NCBI RefSeq assembly: GCF_005877885.1 | Contig: NZ_VCHY01000005.1 | Span: forward strand, 186,001 to 250,000 | Length of the DNA stretch: 64,000 nt | Source of the DNA: Labilibacter sediminis | GTDB lineage: Bacteria > Bacteroidota > Bacteroidia > Bacteroidales > Marinilabiliaceae | Reading direction: 5' to 3' | Shown here: piece after piece, positions 34,678 through 43,635 of the stretch | Numbering within the stretch: position 1 is the stretch's first letter | How the letters are laid out: each line of letters starts with the position of its first letter | The notes under the pieces: model-generated | Database searches by the model: none | What the model saw: only the letters and a program-made list of their open reading frames with translations | What the model was told of the DNA's origin: nothing | Translations under genes and position numbers: made by a program

Positions 34678-37098
34678 TTAATAAATGGAAGGAAATTTAC
34701 CCGGATTTGTTTCCGACATCATATCATAAATGGCTTCATAAACATCTTCTGCACTTGGATTTGAAAAATAATCTCCATCTGTACCAAAAGCAGGTCGATG
34801 ATCTTTAGCTGTTACTGTTCGCGGAGCAGAATCCAGATAAACAAAAGCTCCTTGTTTCTCCACCACCTGTTGCATCATATATGCTGTTGCACCACCTGGC
34901 ACATCCTCATCAAAAAACACAATTCTATTTGTTTTTTTTATGGACTCTAAAATAACTCCATATGTATCAAACGGCAATAAAGTTTGTACATCTATCAGCT
35001 CCACTGAAACACCAATTTCTAACAATTGTGCCACCGCTTCTTCAGCAATTCTTACGCAAGAACCATAAGTAACCAAAGTAACATCATTACCCACAAGCAA
35101 CACTTCCGGAATTCCCAGTGGCACATTAAATTCTCCAATATTTGATGGTCGCGGCTCACGAATTCGATAACCATTTAAAGGCTCTATAACCAAGGCCGGA
35201 TCATCTCCTTTTAACAAGGTATTGTACATACCTGAAGCTCTGGTCATATCACGTGGTACACATACATACACCCCTCTTATAGAATTAATCACCATACTTA
35301 ACGGAGAACCGGAATGCCAGATCCCTTCAAGGCGGTGACCTCTGGTACGAACAATCATTGGAGCTTTTTGTCCACCCTTAGTTCTATATCTTAAAGTGGC
35401 CACATCGTCGCTCATTGTCTGTAAGCCATACATTAGATAATCAAAATACTGAATCTCGGCTATTGGCCTGAGTCCTCTGAGCGCCAGTCCTAAACCTGTT
35501 CCAATAATGGTGGTTTCACGAATACCTTCATCCCAGATGCGAATGGCTCCATGTTTTTTTTGCAAACCTTCCATGGATTGATTTACTCCACCCAATACTC
35601 CCGTATCTTCTCCAAAAGTAACCAGCTCCGGAATCTTTGAAAATAAAGCATCAAAATTATCCCGCAATATTTCTCTACCCGGAACTTTTTCAAACTCTTC
35701 CGGATACTGAATAGGCACAACAGGAACTTTTACTGCAGCAAATTCATCTTCAGCATAAAGTCTGTCGTTATACATTACATGTGCCTTTTCGCGGTATTCC
35801 GCAATCCACTGTTGCAAGTTTTCTTTTAAACTATCCGGTTTATCGCAGGTATGACATATATGGCGAAGTATTTTTCGGGCTGTTGATAATATCGCTTTGC
35901 GATTAAGAGAATAAACACTCTTTAATTCATTCACCAAGGCATCAATACGCCCATCTTTTCCACCTGAACAAATACATGATTTGTTCTCAATAAGAGTAAT
36001 TAAGCTATCCCGCTCTATAGTCAGAGTAGATGTAAATTGCTTTAAAGCTTGTTTTTGAGCTGCCCTGGCTTCTACAAAAGCTTCCTGTTCTATTTGCTCC
36101 AGCTCTTCTGTATCGGCCAATGCCCGTTCCAAAATCCACTCTTTCATTTTCAACAGGCAATCGTAATCTTTTTCCCACTGTAAACGTTCAGCTGACTTAT
36201 AGCGCTCATGCGATCCTGAAGTTGAATGCCCAACCGGTTGTGTGACTTCCTCTACATGAAACAAAACAGGGACATGCTCTTTACGGCATTTTGCCACTCC
36301 TTCCTCATATGCCTGACATAGACCTGCATAATCCCAACCTTTGAGCTTATAGATAATCATTCCGGTTTTGTCTTTAGGTCCTTTTTCAAAACCTTTTAAT
36401 ACATCCGAAATACTTTCTTTGGTGGTTTGTACTTTTTTAGGAACTGATATACCATAGCCATCATCCCATACAGAAACTGCCATAGGTATTTGATGTACCG
36501 AAGCTGCGTTTAATGTTTCAAAGAAATGACCTTCCGAGGTACTCGCATCTCCAATAGTGCCAAACGCCACTTCGTTACCGTTATGGCTGAATTTTGAAGA
36601 CTCCTTTAAAGCAGGATTCTTTCTATATAACTTAGATGCAAATGCCAATCCTACTAAACGCGGCATTTGTCCGGCTGTTGGTGAAATATCCGATGAAGTA
36701 CATTTTATATCGGCAATATTTTTCCATTCTCCATTGTCATCAATGGTTCTTGTCCCAAAATGATTGTTGAATGATCGCCCACCATTATCCGGATTCAAAT
36801 CAGTATCAGTTTCTCCATAAAGGGAGGCAAAAAACTCCACAGGCTTGGTCATGCTCGCAGCTAACATAAAGGTTTGATCGCGATAATAACCCGATCTCCA
36901 ATCGCCTTTTCTAAACTGCTTAGCCATGGCAATCTGAGCAACTTCTTTCCCATCTCCAAAAATTCCAAACTTAGCCTTTCCCCCCAAAACTTCCTTTCGT
37001 CCTAAAAGACTTAAGTTTCTACTTAGGTGGCCAATTCGGTAATCTTCGAGTACCTCCTTTTTAAACTCATCAAAACTGATTCCTGTATTTGATATCAT
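34678..37098 (-). CDS. 2-oxo acid dehydrogenase E1, fused alpha and beta subunits
   Basis: 806 aa. The alpha part (about 1-345) has the thiamine-diphosphate motif FGTIGDASTSEGHFFETLNA (GDAS at 183-186) and KGWDYAGLCQAYEEG. The beta part (about 470-806) has REILRDNFDALFSK, LVTFGEDTGVLGGVNQSMEG, AEIQYFDYLMYGLQTMSDD and the C-terminal transketolase half (SNIGEFNVPLGIPEVL, DVPGGATAYMMQQV). Such Bacteroidota fusions are annotated as branched-chain or pyruvate-type E1. An unusual linker of about 120 residues contains Cys375, Cys377, Cys415 and Cys418. E2 and E3 genes are not in the window, so the substrate (branched-chain 2-oxo acids are most likely) is not proven. Confidence 0.9.
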   Translation of the reverse strand: MISNTGISFDEFKKEVLEDYRIGHLSRNLSLLGRKEVLGGKAKFGIFGDGKEVAQIAMAKQFRKGDWRSGYYRDQTFMLAASMTKPVEFFASLYGETDTDLNPDNGGRSFNNHFGTRTIDDNGEWKNIADIKCTSSDISPTAGQMPRLVGLAFASKLYRKNPALKESSKFSHNGNEVAFGTIGDASTSEGHFFETLNAASVHQIPMAVSVWDDGYGISVPKKVQTTKESISDVLKGFEKGPKDKTGMIIYKLKGWDYAGLCQAYEEGVAKCRKEHVPVLFHVEEVTQPVGHSTSGSHERYKSAERLQWEKDYDCLLKMKEWILERALADTEELEQIEQEAFVEARAAQKQALKQFTSTLTIERDSLITLIENKSCICSGGKDGRIDALVNELKSVYSLNRKAILSTARKILRHICHTCDKPDSLKENLQQWIAEYREKAHVMYNDRLYAEDEFAAVKVPVVPIQYPEEFEKVPGREILRDNFDALFSKIPELVTFGEDTGVLGGVNQSMEGLQKKHGAIRIWDEGIRETTIIGTGLGLALRGLRPIAEIQYFDYLMYGLQTMSDDVATLRYRTKGGQKAPMIVRTRGHRLEGIWHSGSPLSMVINSIRGVYVCVPRDMTRASGMYNTLLKGDDPALVIEPLNGYRIREPRPSNIGEFNVPLGIPEVLLVGNDVTLVTYGSCVRIAEEAVAQLLEIGVSVELIDVQTLLPFDTYGVILESIKKTNRIVFFDEDVPGGATAYMMQQVVEKQGAFVYLDSAPRTVTAKDHRPAFGTDGDYFSNPSAEDVYEAIYDMMSETNPGKFPSIY

Positions 37099-37123
37099 AT
37101 TATTATAACTGTGACTTTATTAG

Positions 37124-37131
37124 CAAAATTA
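37124..37131 (-). promoter_or_regulatory. Putative -7 box (TAATTTTG) of the E1 gene
   Basis: An exact TAnnTTTG match on the minus strand, 25 bp upstream of the start codon. A TTTA about 18 bp further upstream could be a weak -33 element. Confidence 0.35.
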
Positions 37132-37206
37132 AAAAAGATTTATTCTAAATAAAACTAACTATTATCACTTACCCAATTTCAATCATTCAAACATATTAGA
37201 GATGAG

Positions 37207-37240
37207 TTTGTTTACCTAAACACAAAATTGTGTACTTTTA
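37207..37240 (+). promoter_or_regulatory. Putative promoter of the NqrM-like gene
   Basis: TTTG (37207-37210) and TACTTTTA (37233-37240) with a 22-bp spacer; the -7 box misses the final G. The ATG is 21 bp downstream. Confidence 0.3.
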
Positions 37241-37261
37241 CACTCTCAAAAATTATAAAGT

Positions 37262-37507
37262 ATGTTTTTAAAGGTATTGTTATTGAGCGTTGTGCTGATT
37301 GGGATTGTATTTTTATTGATGGCAATTGGCATCTTAATAAAAAAGAATGGTAAGTTTCCTAACCTGCATATTGGTAGTAATAAAGAAATGCAAAAGAGAG
37401 GAATTACCTGTGCCACCACGCAAGATAAGATGGCACAAAAGAATACAATAAAAACAAAACCACTACCCCTTAAAGGTGATGGTGAAAGTCATTCTTTGAG
37501 TTGCTAA
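37262..37507 (+). CDS. Small membrane protein, probable NqrM-type Na+-NQR maturation factor
   Basis: 81 aa. One N-terminal membrane helix (about 4-26), then a basic region with KKNGKFPNLHIGSN and RGITCATTQD, and a C-terminal Cys (Cys50 and Cys81 are the only two). NqrM (Vibrio, next to apbE) is a small single-helix protein with a Cys cluster that helps insert the iron centre of NqrD/E. This protein shares size, topology and place beside apbE, but has two Cys instead of the usual four, so the name is inference. It faces the convergent apbE gene across a shared terminator region; the nqr operon is 6 kb away. Confidence 0.6.
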   Translation: MFLKVLLLSVVLIGIVFLLMAIGILIKKNGKFPNLHIGSNKEMQKRGITCATTQDKMAQKNTIKTKPLPLKGDGESHSLSC

Positions 37508-37559
37508 ACATAAGTGAAAAGTGTAAAGTTGAAAGTTAAAAGTCAGTATATACTATATT

Positions 37560-37587
37560 AAGCCGAAGAATAATCTTCGGCTTTTTT
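37560..37587 (+). terminator. Rho-independent terminator after the NqrM-like gene
   Basis: A 10-bp stem AAGCCGAAGA / TCTTCGGCTT with a 4-nt loop and a T-run on the plus strand. On the minus strand the tail is poor in T, so it mainly serves the plus-strand gene. Confidence 0.8.
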
Positions 37588-37603
37588 GAGCCCCAAAGAA
37601 TCT

Positions 37604-38605
37604 CTATTCCACAATCAAGTCTCCAAAACCTGAAGTATAGCTTACCTGATTATTTCCATTCTCATCTACATAAATAAAGTAACCTTCGGTATTGGGTAAA
37701 CTTTCTATTAGCTCCATGCTCTTTTCTAATCCCATAACCATACAAGCTGTAGCATAAGCATCTGCATTCATGCATAAAGGCGCTACAATGGATGCACTCA
37801 AAAGAGAATGTTGCACAGGATACCCTGTTTTAGGATCTATTGTATGAGCATATTTTTTCCCATCCCTGATATAAAAATTCCGGTAATTACCAGAAGTGGC
37901 CAAGCCCACATTGGTTAAAGAAATTACCCCTTGCAACTCTCTGCTTTTGGCAGCCATGTCGTCAATAGGTTTGTCGATACCCACACGCCAATGAGTGCCT
38001 GCACTATTTTTACCTTTCACTCTAATTTCACCTCCAATCTCCACCATATAGTTTTTAATTCCCTGAGCAACTAAATAGTCTGCCACCACATCTACACCAA
38101 AACCTTTAGCAATGGCACTAGCATCCAATACGATATTAGGCTTCGACTTATGCAGAAAACCATCTTTAAGGCTAAGCATATCCATCCCAACATTCATCAA
38201 CAAAGAATCAACCAGAGCAGTGGTAACCATATCCTGTTTTTTAAAGCCAAAACCCCAAGCATTCACCAATGCACCTACTGTCATATCAAATGCTCCATAT
38301 GTATTTTCGTATACTTCTTTTCCGGCCAGGTAAACTGTTTTCATTAAAGAATCTATTTCAATCCCTTCGGTGCTTTGACTAAAACGGCTAATGGTTGAAG
38401 TATCCTTATATGTTGAAAGGGACCAATCCACATTATTCAAGCTTTGGCTAATGCCTTCACTTAAATCCCTTTCATCGCCTACAGGCTGATAAACGATATG
38501 GTAAAAAGTACCAAATATCATTCCTTCAATCTTTACATATTCCTTTGTTTTAGGTTGACAGGATATGAAAAGAGCAACCAAAAGTAATAGACACAAATGC
38601 TTCAT
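37604..38605 (-). CDS. apbE: FAD:protein FMN transferase (ApbE), lipoprotein
   Basis: 333 aa. A lipoprotein signal (LLLLVALFISC, lipid Cys16) places it in the periplasm. ApbE signatures: MIFGTFYHIVYQ, FDMTVGALVNAWGFGFK, LDASAIAKGFGVDVVADYL, YMVEIGGEIRVKGKN, and HTIDPKTGYPVQHSLLSASIV. ApbE attaches FMN by a phosphoester bond to Thr in D-x-x-S/T-G-A-T motifs of NqrB, NqrC and RnfG/D. The nqr operon in this window has such sites (NqrB Thr217, NqrC Thr208), so the likely targets are at hand. Metal and FAD sites look intact. Confidence 0.95.
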   Translation of the reverse strand: MKHLCLLLLVALFISCQPKTKEYVKIEGMIFGTFYHIVYQPVGDERDLSEGISQSLNNVDWSLSTYKDTSTISRFSQSTEGIEIDSLMKTVYLAGKEVYENTYGAFDMTVGALVNAWGFGFKKQDMVTTALVDSLLMNVGMDMLSLKDGFLHKSKPNIVLDASAIAKGFGVDVVADYLVAQGIKNYMVEIGGEIRVKGKNSAGTHWRVGIDKPIDDMAAKSRELQGVISLTNVGLATSGNYRNFYIRDGKKYAHTIDPKTGYPVQHSLLSASIVAPLCMNADAYATACMVMGLEKSMELIESLPNTEGYFIYVDENGNNQVSYTSGFGDLIVE

Positions 38606-38765
38606 TATGCTAGATTTTTATAATATCAGAATCACGACAAAAATAATAGAAAATAACTGTTTTAGTAATTCTGATTAGGAAATCATAATCCTATGATTTT
38701 GCTTTTAATATGATGAAATTTTAATATTTTTAGTCAATCCGTTTCAGGTTTATAAGATTGATAAT

Positions 38766-39377
38766 ATGGGCGACGAAAAGATTATTGAAGAATTACAAAG
38801 CCAGGTCTCTAAAAAGCTTAAGCAATTGCAAAAAATGGTTTGGTTTTTAAAAGGGTACCAGTTAAACGAACAAAATCAGGTTACACACCTAAGCATACGC
38901 AATTTTAACCTAAACGGAAACTGGCCAAAAGCCTTGCTTTTATTTCAGCATCTTGAATTTTTAGATATCCAGGAAAACAACCTGTCATACATTCCTGAAG
39001 AGGTAAGCAGACTGAAGAATCTTAAAGTACTGGATATTAGAAATAACCAATTAAAGGACCTACCTAATACTATTTGTCAGCTTCCTAAACTGGAAAAACT
39101 TTATCTGGGTCATAATGTTTTTTCATCAATACCTTCAATTATTTCTGAATGCCCGGCGCTTGACCTGATTGATTTTAGCAGTAACCAGGTGAATTCCGGT
39201 TGTGAATATCTACTCAACTCTAAATCTATTCGTAACATTTATTTAAAAGATAATCAGCTTAAATCGTTTCCTTTTGAACTGCTAAAAAACGGAAAGATTA
39301 ATGATTTAAACCTACAGGAAAACAGGATAGAAAATTTACCAGAGGAAGGTATTCATATAAACAACTTTCTATATTAA
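38766..39377 (+). CDS. Leucine-rich repeat protein
   Basis: 203 aa. A helical N-terminal piece (1-40) is followed by about six bacterial LRRs of 22-23 residues (about 45-195): LLFQHLEFLDIQENNLSYIP, LKNLKVLDIRNNQLKDLP, LPKLEKLYLGHNVFSSIP, then IRNIYLKDNQLKSFP. There is no signal peptide, so it is probably cytoplasmic. LRRs bind proteins; the partner is unknown. The gene stands alone and its stop codon is 3 bp from the terminator that serves the opposite strand. Confidence 0.85.
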   Translation: MGDEKIIEELQSQVSKKLKQLQKMVWFLKGYQLNEQNQVTHLSIRNFNLNGNWPKALLLFQHLEFLDIQENNLSYIPEEVSRLKNLKVLDIRNNQLKDLPNTICQLPKLEKLYLGHNVFSSIPSIISECPALDLIDFSSNQVNSGCEYLLNSKSIRNIYLKDNQLKSFPFELLKNGKINDLNLQENRIENLPEEGIHINNFLY

Positions 39378-39379
39378 AT

Positions 39380-39408
39380 AAAAAAAGCTACCCACGGAGA
39401 GGTAGCTT
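39380..39408 (-). terminator. Rho-independent terminator of the AsmA/Dsb/lipoprotein operon
   Basis: An 8-bp stem AAGCTACC (39385-39392) / GGTAGCTT (39401-39408), with seven T residues following on the minus strand, 24 bp past the lipoprotein stop codon. It could also stop the convergent LRR transcript. Confidence 0.75.
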
Positions 39409-39432
39409 ATAATGTATATCTTTTTAGATATG

Positions 39433-39813
39433 CTAGTTACAACCGGCAGTTTCTTTTGCCAAACTTCTTACAGTTTGCATCGCTTCTAAAAGAAATAAGT
39501 TGAATGATTCTCCGCCTGATTTCAATTGAGCACTTGATGCCTGACATTGAGAATCTGCAGCTACTTGGTCAGAAGCACCTTCACAAGGATCTGAATCTCC
39601 TTGTTCAAAATATTCATCACAGTAATAGTTTTTACCATTATACACAAAATAATCTCTTTCTCCATCGCTACATGATGAAAATGTTAACGAAGCGCATTCG
39701 GGATGATCGAATGCTAAACAAACCTCATCTTCATCCGAATCCTTTTCACACCCCCAGGTAACAAACAATAAAGCTGCCAATAAGCTTATTGGTAATAAAA
39801 CAATCTTTTTCAT
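39433..39813 (-). CDS. Cys-rich lipoprotein of unknown function
   Basis: 126 aa. Lipoprotein signal with lipid Cys22 (LLFVTWGCEKDSDEDE; the acidic stretch after Cys resembles the surface-lipoprotein export signal of Bacteroidota). The mature part holds seven more Cys (32, 40, 48, 65, 77, 90, 125) and is acidic, with no known domain. It begins 12 bp downstream of the DsbA-like gene. Because a disulfide oxidoreductase is encoded in the same operon, the Cys-rich protein is a plausible substrate; this is inference. Confidence 0.75.
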   Translation of the reverse strand: MKKIVLLPISLLAALLFVTWGCEKDSDEDEVCLAFDHPECASLTFSSCSDGERDYFVYNGKNYYCDEYFEQGDSDPCEGASDQVAADSQCQASSAQLKSGGESFNLFLLEAMQTVRSLAKETAGCN

Positions 39814-39825
39814 AAGTGTATACTT

Positions 39826-40461
39826 TTAATATATATTCAATAATTTTTCTAACTCTTCTACACTCACATAACCATTTACGATTAAATCGTTCATTATAAA
39901 TGCAGGAGTTCCTTTCAATTCTAACTGCTTAAACATTTTTTTATTGTCACTTAATACCGCCTCAACTTCATCTCCAGAAAAGTACTCTGCAATAGCTTCG
40001 CTATGATTCATTATTTCCATTAAATAATCCTCAAATCCGCTTGAATAAATTACATCCCTACTTTGCATCATTAAGTTATGATATGGTTTATATTTGCCAT
40101 ACTTCGAAACTGCGAAAGCCATGCTCAACGCATCCTTCTCTGCTTGCGAATTTGACGTCAAAACAGGCATTAAAACGACTTTCACCTTTCCTTTATATTT
40201 ATTCAACAATATGGACAGATCCTCATTAAGGAATTTCCTACAATACGAACAATTATAATTCCCAAACATATAAACCTCTGTCGTCGCCCTTTCATCTCCA
40301 AAAACAATTCCGTTTTTTGGGTTTAGCTTACCTGTATGCTCTTTTAACGCAAAAGTGAAGTTATTATTTACCCCGGATTTATTAATTATTTGAAATACAA
40401 TTAATACAAGCAGCACCAATGAAATCAGGTATGAAACAATATGTACTTTACTTATCTTCAT
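39826..40461 (-). CDS. DsbA/DsbG-like thioredoxin-fold protein
   Basis: 211 aa. An N-terminal membrane anchor (about 8-26) places the rest in the periplasm. The redox site is GNYNCSYCRKF (Cys71, Cys74), the cis-proline loop is LKGTPAFIMNDLIVNG and the helical insert runs about 90-165. It is a thioredoxin_4/DsbA-family oxidoreductase that makes or shuffles disulfides in exported proteins. It lies 9 bp downstream of the AsmA-like gene and 12 bp upstream of the Cys-rich lipoprotein gene. Confidence 0.87.
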   Translation of the reverse strand: MKISKVHIVSYLISLVLLVLIVFQIINKSGVNNNFTFALKEHTGKLNPKNGIVFGDERATTEVYMFGNYNCSYCRKFLNEDLSILLNKYKGKVKVVLMPVLTSNSQAEKDALSMAFAVSKYGKYKPYHNLMMQSRDVIYSSGFEDYLMEIMNHSEAIAEYFSGDEVEAVLSDNKKMFKQLELKGTPAFIMNDLIVNGYVSVEELEKLLNIY

Positions 40462-40470
40462 ATCAGAATT

Positions 40471-43461
40471 TTACTTAACCCCGGTATTGTACTTCGTAAT
40501 TGAAGGATTAAACAGTGTTAAAAATGCATTATTGTTCAGACGAATTTTTGTTGACATTAATCTCCTGTCCCTCTTGTTGTCAAACCAGGCTTTAGGTTTA
40601 CCATCAATATAACTCGATACATAATACCTGCCTTTATCCTCTGCACTAAATCCACCTTCACTATTTTGCTTCCTAAATTTATCTTTGACATTTCCTGATA
40701 AAATCTGTCGTAGCATAACCCTTATATGGTAAGAATATTCTTCTTCAAAACTATGCATTCCAAGAAATGTAGCATCAAAAGATGAAGATAAAATATCTGT
40801 TTTAGGAATCCATATATAATTTTTATATAAAAACAGACTGCTCTTCAACGTTTTAAATCTCATATTATCCAGATCTTTAAGTCCATGTCCTTTTATTTCT
40901 GATATTGCCATAATGGCCTCAACATTTTTAAGTGCTCCCTCTTCTAAGGCTAAATCACCGGCAAGCATTAATGAGTCCATGTAAGGCTCATATTCCGAAT
41001 TCAGAACCACTCTAATATCCATCTCTGTTGAAAAGACTCCATATACTTGCTCACTCCTTATCATTGGATCATAATACTCCTCGAAATCATCAAAATCTTT
41101 CATAAGCTGATGGATATTCATCTTATTAATTTTGGTCTTCATCCAGGTTACGGATCGACCATCATCGGGGTGCACCATATGTTTTGCAGACAAGTTCAGA
41201 TCCCCGCCAAAAGCATCAACATTAAAATAATCTACCACATAATAATCAGGAATGGCCATTGCCTTGGTACTTATATTTTCAAAAAGTGCTTTTCCATACT
41301 TAAACTTATCTATAGATACTTTTCCCTGGAATTTATATGTCCAGTTTTGTACCTCGTTTTGCTTTTCTGATGATTCAGATACTTCTACTGAGTCTTCTTC
41401 CATAAAAGGTAAAAAGAAGGCATAATCCACATCCCCGAAATGATAATTCCCTTTTACTAAAATTTCTTCCTTATTATTCTGAAAGAAAGCTTTATACAAA
41501 TTCAATACATAAGCTGAATCTATATTAAACGCAATAGAATTATAGGTTCCTGATGCTTCATTGATGCTTAAAGAGTCATTCAGAAGACTAATATTACTTG
41601 AAAAGTCATGAATACTTGCTAAAGTGTCCTCCATTTGTACAGTCAGATTATTTGTCTCCACACTCAATTCACTACCCTCAAACAACAAGGCCATGGCTTT
41701 ATCTGCTACAGAATCGATATTAAATTGTCCTGCAGAATTAAGCTTGGCATTTATACGACCGCTCATATTATTTACCAGAGAGTCAGGCACAGCTTGCATC
41801 CATTCCGATAAACCAATATTTAATTCTGTTTTAATATTATAATCCACATTTTTCAATCCGTTTATCTCACCGGCTACATATATGGAAGAAACTGTTGTAT
41901 TTAGCAACAAACTATCCACCTTAAGCTTTATTTCTTCATAATTGCTTACTTTCCCATCAAATGACGAGCTTAAATATGCATTGGTAAGATTTACACCGTA
42001 ATCTGGGACCCACATCTTTAAATCATTTAATTTAACTGTCCGAGGCTGATAGGCGACAGATCCGCTTAAGTTTTTTATTTGAGGTAAAGAATCCATCGCC
42101 AAAGATATATCTCTGGCCGAAAAATTCATTTGTGTTCTATCCAATGCATAGTCCACAAATTGATCATCTATGGAATCAGGCATAATACCGGAAGTTGACA
42201 AAGATGCTTCAAAACCTCCACTCAGCTCATTAATTAAAGAGTCCGGTATTACCTCCTTAAAGTCATTAAAATCAGCATTGACTTTTGCACTAACATCATA
42301 GTTTATATTTGGAGCATTTAAAAGTTTGGCTTCAAGCTCCACGTACGACTGACCTGTTTCTGCATAAAATTTATTGATGTACACAAATGCCGAATCCCAC
42401 ATATCTTTCTTTCCACTTACAAAACGAGTGTCAACCATAATGTTTTTAAGCTGGGGATATTGATCATATTTCATTCTTCCATTGCTCAAATTCAGATTAA
42501 CATCTACATCCGGCACAGAATGAGGAGTTAAAAAACCTTTTGCGGTACCTTCTACATTTAATTTACCACTTACGTTCGAAAGCTTATATTCATCGATCAT
42601 TTTTTGAGGTAAGATCGACAGGTTCTCAGCCAAATCGATATCCTGCCCCATTAGCTGAACATCTATTTGGGCACTATCTGTTTTAAAATAACTACCTGTA
42701 ATATTAAAATTAGAACTACCTGCAGCCAAATTAAACTGATGAATAGCAACGGTATCATTTAATGCTGTTATATTAAATTTTAGCTGACTATTATTGAGTG
42801 TTTCTAGCTGATAATCCTGAAAGGTTAAATCCCTGACAAATACCTCCCCTTCTGTAGCAGCCATAAAACCTTCTGGTTGCACTTTCCCATTCATCTCTAG
42901 ATTTGAAATATAAACCTGGGCTGTGGCATTTAAAAAGCTATCCACATAATCGAGCTGAATGTTGGACAATTCCAATTTATCCAAAGAATATACTCCTTGT
43001 ACCTTTGTAGTATCGTCAACAACTGCTTCTGTTGTATCTGCCGGTGCGTTTAGTAAAAAATCAAAATTGCTGTTACCCAAAGAATCAACCATGTATTTAG
43101 CTTTAACATCATCAATTTCAATTTTCTTCACCAGGATGTTTCCCTTCATCAGTGCCACCATATCTACCGAAGCATATAGTTTTGAAATTCCTGCAATAGT
43201 ATCGGGAAGAATAGCCAGGAAATCACTTGGCTCTTCACTGAACATTACGATATCATTGAACTCAATGGTTGCATAAGGGAAACGATATAAAAGACTAAAG
43301 TCTACTTCACCCACACCCAGTGGCACATCAAAAGTATTTACACCTCTTTCAATGGCAATTTTAACCATATCATCTTTAAATATCTCGGCCAAAATAATTA
43401 ACGCCAACACAAATATGCCTGCAATTAGTAATGTATTGCGAAGTATTTTTTTTGTTTTCAT
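40471..43461 (-). CDS. AsmA-like / TAM-type large envelope protein
   Basis: 996 aa. One N-terminal membrane helix (about 10-27), then AsmA-type repeats through the periplasm: VGEVDFSLLYRFPYATIEFNDI, ILVKKIEIDDVKAKYMVDS, and three PDSLxN-xSG repeats (about residues 390, 540 and 570; VPDSLVNNMSGRINAKLN). The AsmA_2 C-terminal region (about 770-930) contains DLALEEGALKNVEAIMAISEI and HSFEEEYSYHIRVML. AsmA-like proteins form bridge-like grooves thought to carry phospholipid between the membranes. It heads an operon with a DsbA-like protein and a lipoprotein. Length is typical for Bacteroidota members. Confidence 0.88.
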   Translation of the reverse strand: MKTKKILRNTLLIAGIFVLALIILAEIFKDDMVKIAIERGVNTFDVPLGVGEVDFSLLYRFPYATIEFNDIVMFSEEPSDFLAILPDTIAGISKLYASVDMVALMKGNILVKKIEIDDVKAKYMVDSLGNSNFDFLLNAPADTTEAVVDDTTKVQGVYSLDKLELSNIQLDYVDSFLNATAQVYISNLEMNGKVQPEGFMAATEGEVFVRDLTFQDYQLETLNNSQLKFNITALNDTVAIHQFNLAAGSSNFNITGSYFKTDSAQIDVQLMGQDIDLAENLSILPQKMIDEYKLSNVSGKLNVEGTAKGFLTPHSVPDVDVNLNLSNGRMKYDQYPQLKNIMVDTRFVSGKKDMWDSAFVYINKFYAETGQSYVELEAKLLNAPNINYDVSAKVNADFNDFKEVIPDSLINELSGGFEASLSTSGIMPDSIDDQFVDYALDRTQMNFSARDISLAMDSLPQIKNLSGSVAYQPRTVKLNDLKMWVPDYGVNLTNAYLSSSFDGKVSNYEEIKLKVDSLLLNTTVSSIYVAGEINGLKNVDYNIKTELNIGLSEWMQAVPDSLVNNMSGRINAKLNSAGQFNIDSVADKAMALLFEGSELSVETNNLTVQMEDTLASIHDFSSNISLLNDSLSINEASGTYNSIAFNIDSAYVLNLYKAFFQNNKEEILVKGNYHFGDVDYAFFLPFMEEDSVEVSESSEKQNEVQNWTYKFQGKVSIDKFKYGKALFENISTKAMAIPDYYVVDYFNVDAFGGDLNLSAKHMVHPDDGRSVTWMKTKINKMNIHQLMKDFDDFEEYYDPMIRSEQVYGVFSTEMDIRVVLNSEYEPYMDSLMLAGDLALEEGALKNVEAIMAISEIKGHGLKDLDNMRFKTLKSSLFLYKNYIWIPKTDILSSSFDATFLGMHSFEEEYSYHIRVMLRQILSGNVKDKFRKQNSEGGFSAEDKGRYYVSSYIDGKPKAWFDNKRDRRLMSTKIRLNNNAFLTLFNPSITKYNTGVK

Positions 43462-43554
43462 ATGGTTAAGTATAAAGATAAAAGTATAAAGAATAAAGAC
43501 TCCTATTCCATGCTAATGTAAAAAAATACAGACGACTCAAAGTTAATTAACTTC

Positions 43555-43585
43555 AAACAAAAAAAGACTCCCGAGGGAGTCTTTT
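43555..43585 (-). terminator. Rho-independent terminator of the nqr operon
   Basis: A 10-bp stem AAAAGACTCC / GGAGTCTTTT with a CGAG loop and a T-run on the minus strand, 50 bp past the nqrF stop codon. Confidence 0.85.
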
Positions 43586-43635
43586 AATAATAAGAACAAG
43601 TCTTATGTCTTTATACTTTAGTCTTAATTCTATGA

